Notes under the pieces: generated by a model
Database searches by the model: none
What the model saw: only the letters and a program-made list of their open reading frames with translations
What the model was told of the DNA's origin: nothing
Part shown: positions 23,202 to 25,518 of the stretch, piece after piece
How the letters are laid out: every line of letters starts with the position of its first letter
Numbering within the stretch: the stretch's first letter is position 1
Program-made: the position numbers and the translations under genes
Assembly (NCBI GenBank): GCA_002502605.1
Contig: DAPR01000015.1
Location: 15,680 to 41,197 of the forward strand
Direction of reading: 5' to 3'
Length of the DNA stretch: 25,518 nt
Source: Euryarchaeota archaeon UBA258
GTDB lineage: Archaea; Thermoplasmatota; Poseidoniia; Poseidoniales; Poseidoniaceae

Positions 23202-25055
23202 ATGACTGAAGAATACAAGAAATACGAATACGACGTCATTGTCATTGGAGCTGGTGGCGCTGGACTACGTGCAGCGATTGAAGCAGCACGAAGCGGTGCG
23301 AAAACCGCGATCATCACCAAATCCTTGCTTGGGAAAGCACACACAGTCATGGCCGAAGGGGGCTGTGCAGCAGCTCTGCAGAACGCTGACCCACGAGACG
23401 GTTGGAAGGTTCACTTCCACGACACCATGAAAGGTAGCAAGTGGCTTGCCGACTGGAGAATGGCTGAATTCCACGCCAAAGAAGCACCTGACCGTGTTCG
23501 AGAACTTGAACAGTGGGGCGCAGTCTTTGACCGAACTCCACAAAACACCATCAATCAACGAAACTTTGGAGGACACACCTTCCCACGTCTCGCTCACGTT
23601 GGTGACGCCACCGGTCTGGAACTTATTCGCACACTCCAAGAACGTGGGATTCACGAAGGCATTGACATTTTCATGGAGTACACCGTTCGCCACCTTCTCA
23701 AAGAAGGGGACAGAGTTACAGGATGCGTTGCATACACTCGAGTTGACGGTGACTTCCATGCCTTTTCTGGCAAGTCTGTCATCCTCGCAACCGGTGGAAT
23801 CACCCGTTGCTGGTCGGTTTGTTCCGGCTCGTGGGAATACACCGGAGACGGACACGCTCTTGCCCTATGGGCTGGCGCTGAACTTCGTGACATGGAGTTC
23901 GTCCAATTCCACCCAACCGGAATGGTGTGGCCTCCATCTGTCCGAGGTATCCTCGTTACCGAAGGAGTTCGAGGCGAAGGTGGGCGCTTGACCAATTCCG
24001 AAGGAGAGCGATTCATGTTCAATTACGTTCCTGAAACGTTTGCAGGTGACCACGCAGAAACCATTGAAGAATCTGACCAATGGGTCGAAGAAGTAGTTTC
24101 TGGAAAACTTGCTACCGTACGAAGACCCCCTGAATTGCTCACCCGTGACGTTGTAGCAAAGGCAATCAATTCCGAAGTGAAAGCAGGACGAGGCTCACCC
24201 CACGGCGGTGCATTCCTCAACATCTCACACCGAGGTGAAGAAGCAATTCTGAAGAAATTACCGTCCATGCACCACCAATTCAAAGAATTGGCAGGCGTTG
24301 ACATCTCAAAAGAACCGATGGAAGTCGGACCAACTGCACACTATGTGATGGGTGGAGTTCGTGTAGACGCTGAAACTCAAGAAAGCAACGTTCCTGGCCT
24401 CTATGCATGCGGCGAAGTAGCGTCCGGTCTTCACGGTGCAAACAGACTCGGAGGGAACTCGTTGTCTGACCTCATTACCTTCGGAAAGAGAGCTGGAGAG
24501 CATGCTGCCAAGCGTTCGAAAGACTTGGCCCAACCGAACATTGATGACTCTCAAGTGCAATCTGCGATCGAAGTGATGCTCGCACCTTTGCACAGAAATG
24601 AAGGTGAAAATCCAGGCCTCATCTACGACGAAATGCGAGACATGATGCAAGCAAAGGTCGGTATTATTCGAACCAAGGAAGAAATGCAAGAAGCAATGGA
24701 CGATTTGAAAGCATTCGACCAACGGCAATCCGCTTGTTTCCCAGGTTCCTCCCGCAAATACAATTCCGGATGGCACCAAGCGCTCGACCTCAAGAACATG
24801 GTCGATGTATCGATTGCAGCTACCCTTGCTGCGCTCACTCGAGAAGAAAGCCGAGGCGGCCACACTCGAGACGATTTCCCCGGCGAAGTCGAAGATTGGG
24901 GTAAAATTCTCAACATCATCTACATGGAAGACGGCGAAATTAAAGTTCGCCAAGAACCAGTCGAAGAGATGCGAAGCGACTTGAAAGACGCAATCAAAGA
25001 AGTGAAGTCGATGATTGCTGAACGTGCCGCTGAACAAGCAGGAGGCGAGAAGTAA
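23202..25055 (+). CDS. sdhA: Succinate dehydrogenase / fumarate reductase flavoprotein subunit
   Basis: Oxidises succinate to fumarate. It is 617 residues. The FAD loop [15 protein letters not shown] is at 14-28 and His47 (AHTVMAEGG) is the covalent FAD site. Active-site residues are His237 and Arg248 ([13 protein letters not shown]), Glu254/Arg257, Arg315 (LTRDVV), His380 (AHYVMGG) and Arg415 ([14 protein letters not shown]). The stretches [32 protein letters not shown] and AGRGSPHGG are typical of actinobacterial SdhA rather than proteobacterial. ATG 23202 is chosen because GAGGTG lies 6 bases upstream; ATG 23199 is an alternative. The TAA overlaps the sdhB ATG (TAATG). Confidence 0.95.
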   Translation: MTEEYKKYEYDVIVIGAGGAGLRAAIEAARSGAKTAIITKSLLGKAHTVMAEGGCAAALQNADPRDGWKVHFHDTMKGSKWLADWRMAEFHAKEAPDRVRELEQWGAVFDRTPQNTINQRNFGGHTFPRLAHVGDATGLELIRTLQERGIHEGIDIFMEYTVRHLLKEGDRVTGCVAYTRVDGDFHAFSGKSVILATGGITRCWSVCSGSWEYTGDGHALALWAGAELRDMEFVQFHPTGMVWPPSVRGILVTEGVRGEGGRLTNSEGERFMFNYVPETFAGDHAETIEESDQWVEEVVSGKLATVRRPPELLTRDVVAKAINSEVKAGRGSPHGGAFLNISHRGEEAILKKLPSMHHQFKELAGVDISKEPMEVGPTAHYVMGGVRVDAETQESNVPGLYACGEVASGLHGANRLGGNSLSDLITFGKRAGEHAAKRSKDLAQPNIDDSQVQSAIEVMLAPLHRNEGENPGLIYDEMRDMMQAKVGIIRTKEEMQEAMDDLKAFDQRQSACFPGSSRKYNSGWHQALDLKNMVDVSIAATLAALTREESRGGHTRDDFPGEVEDWGKILNIIYMEDGEIKVRQEPVEEMRSDLKDAIKEVKSMIAERAAEQAGGEK

Positions 25056-25518
25056 TGTCACTCAAAGGAAAGAAGCAAGATTTCACTATTCTCCGAGGCG
25101 AAGGCGAAGACGCAGCCTTGGAAGAATTCAGCATTGAACTGGATGAAGGCATGGTCGTTTTGGACTGTGTCCACCGAATTCAACACGAACAACAACCGGA
25201 CTTGGCGGTTCGCTGGAACTGTAAAGCTGGAAAATGTGGTTCCTGTTCTGCGGAAATTAACGGCCGACCACGTTTGATGTGCATGACACGTATGAGCGAT
25301 GTCGTTGCTGAGACACCTGCGGGTAAGCCCATTGAAATTCGACCCATGAAAGCGTTCCCACACGTCAAAGATTTGGTCACTGATGTCTCGTGGAATTACG
25401 AGATGGCTCAAAAAATCAAGCCAATCAATGGACCTGAGGAGATGAACTGGGAGTTCAATCAAATGGAAGCAGACAGAGTACAGCAATTCCGTGAATGCAT
25501 CGAATGTTTCCTTTGTGT
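25055..25518 (+). CDS. sdhB: Succinate dehydrogenase iron-sulfur subunit (cut by window edge)
   Basis: Carries electrons from the FAD of SdhA through three iron-sulfur clusters. The 154 visible residues include the [2Fe-2S] ligands Cys56, Cys61, Cys64 and Cys76 (RWNCKAGKCGSC... LMCMTRM) and the start of the first 4Fe-4S motif, CIECFLC (Cys148, Cys151, Cys154). The remaining ligands lie beyond base 25518. GGAGG stands 9 bases before ATG 25055, which overlaps the sdhA stop by one base, so the two are coupled. No frameshift is seen. Confidence 0.95.
   Translation, partial: MSLKGKKQDFTILRGEGEDAALEEFSIELDEGMVVLDCVHRIQHEQQPDLAVRWNCKAGKCGSCSAEINGRPRLMCMTRMSDVVAETPAGKPIEIRPMKAFPHVKDLVTDVSWNYEMAQKIKPINGPEEMNWEFNQMEADRVQQFRECIECFLC

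Noticed and set aside
24306..25061. Long open frame of 251 codons on the minus strand
   Set aside because: Antisense to the conserved C-terminal half of sdhA; composition is the usual shadow of a coding strand.
1..25518. CRISPR array, tRNA, rRNA, insertion sequence or prophage
   Set aside because: No regularly spaced direct repeats, cloverleaf-like sequence, transposase or phage gene was noticed on reading through; a dedicated tRNA or CRISPR scan could not be run.

Overview
The window looks like a piece of a planktonic archaeal genome, most likely Marine Group II (Poseidoniales/Poseidoniia, Thermoplasmatota). The reasons are: two very archaeal surface proteins with signal peptide, Ig-like repeats, one C-terminal membrane helix and an acidic cytoplasmic tail; a TBP-fold protein; a SelB-like protein with a lost P-loop; a textbook archaeal TATA box 23-29 bases before an apparently leaderless crtI; and GGTGA/GGAGG ribosome binding sites. 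They sit beside many bacterial-type metabolic genes (FabI, a PKS-type ketosynthase, an actinobacterial-type succinate dehydrogenase), a mixture typical of that group. The taxonomic call is inference; there is no rRNA gene here.

Layout. 1-2019 (minus): fabI followed by the start of a large PKS/PUFA-synthase-like protein whose ketosynthase domain runs off the left edge; a strong palindrome lies at the fabI start. 2134-3246 (minus): membrane-anchored secreted protein with an intrinsic-terminator-like hairpin behind it. 3323-11524 (minus): a tight run of a 1963-residue surface protein, an unknown protein, a TBP-like protein and a TatD-family hydrolase, the first three joined by 3-4 base overlaps. 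11626-12342 (minus): a THUMP-less ThiI-like PP-loop enzyme. 12388-15679 (plus): acyl-CoA thioesterase, SelB-like pseudo-GTPase, and a two-helix membrane protein with a long disordered tail. 15681-17992 (minus): PfkB-family kinase and biotin carboxylase. 18194-18667 (plus): a SLOG-fold (YspA-like) protein. 18671-19921 (minus): CysJ-like reductase lacking the flavodoxin domain. 20091-25518 (plus): crtI, a thioredoxin-like lipoprotein, then the succinate dehydrogenase genes (membrane anchor, flavoprotein, iron-sulfur subunit cut by the right edge).

How they work together. Biotin carboxylase (malonyl-CoA supply), ketosynthase, enoyl reductase and thioesterase suggest fatty-acyl or polyketide chemistry, unusual for an archaeon. 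crtI gives carotenoids, probably feeding retinal or membrane pigment. Succinate dehydrogenase links the TCA cycle to aerobic respiration. The most unusual block is the surface-protein / unknown / TBP-like run, where a giant exported protein is translationally coupled to a transcription-factor-fold protein. No CRISPR array, tRNA, rRNA, insertion sequence or phage gene was seen, and no gene-free stretch exceeds about 200 bases.
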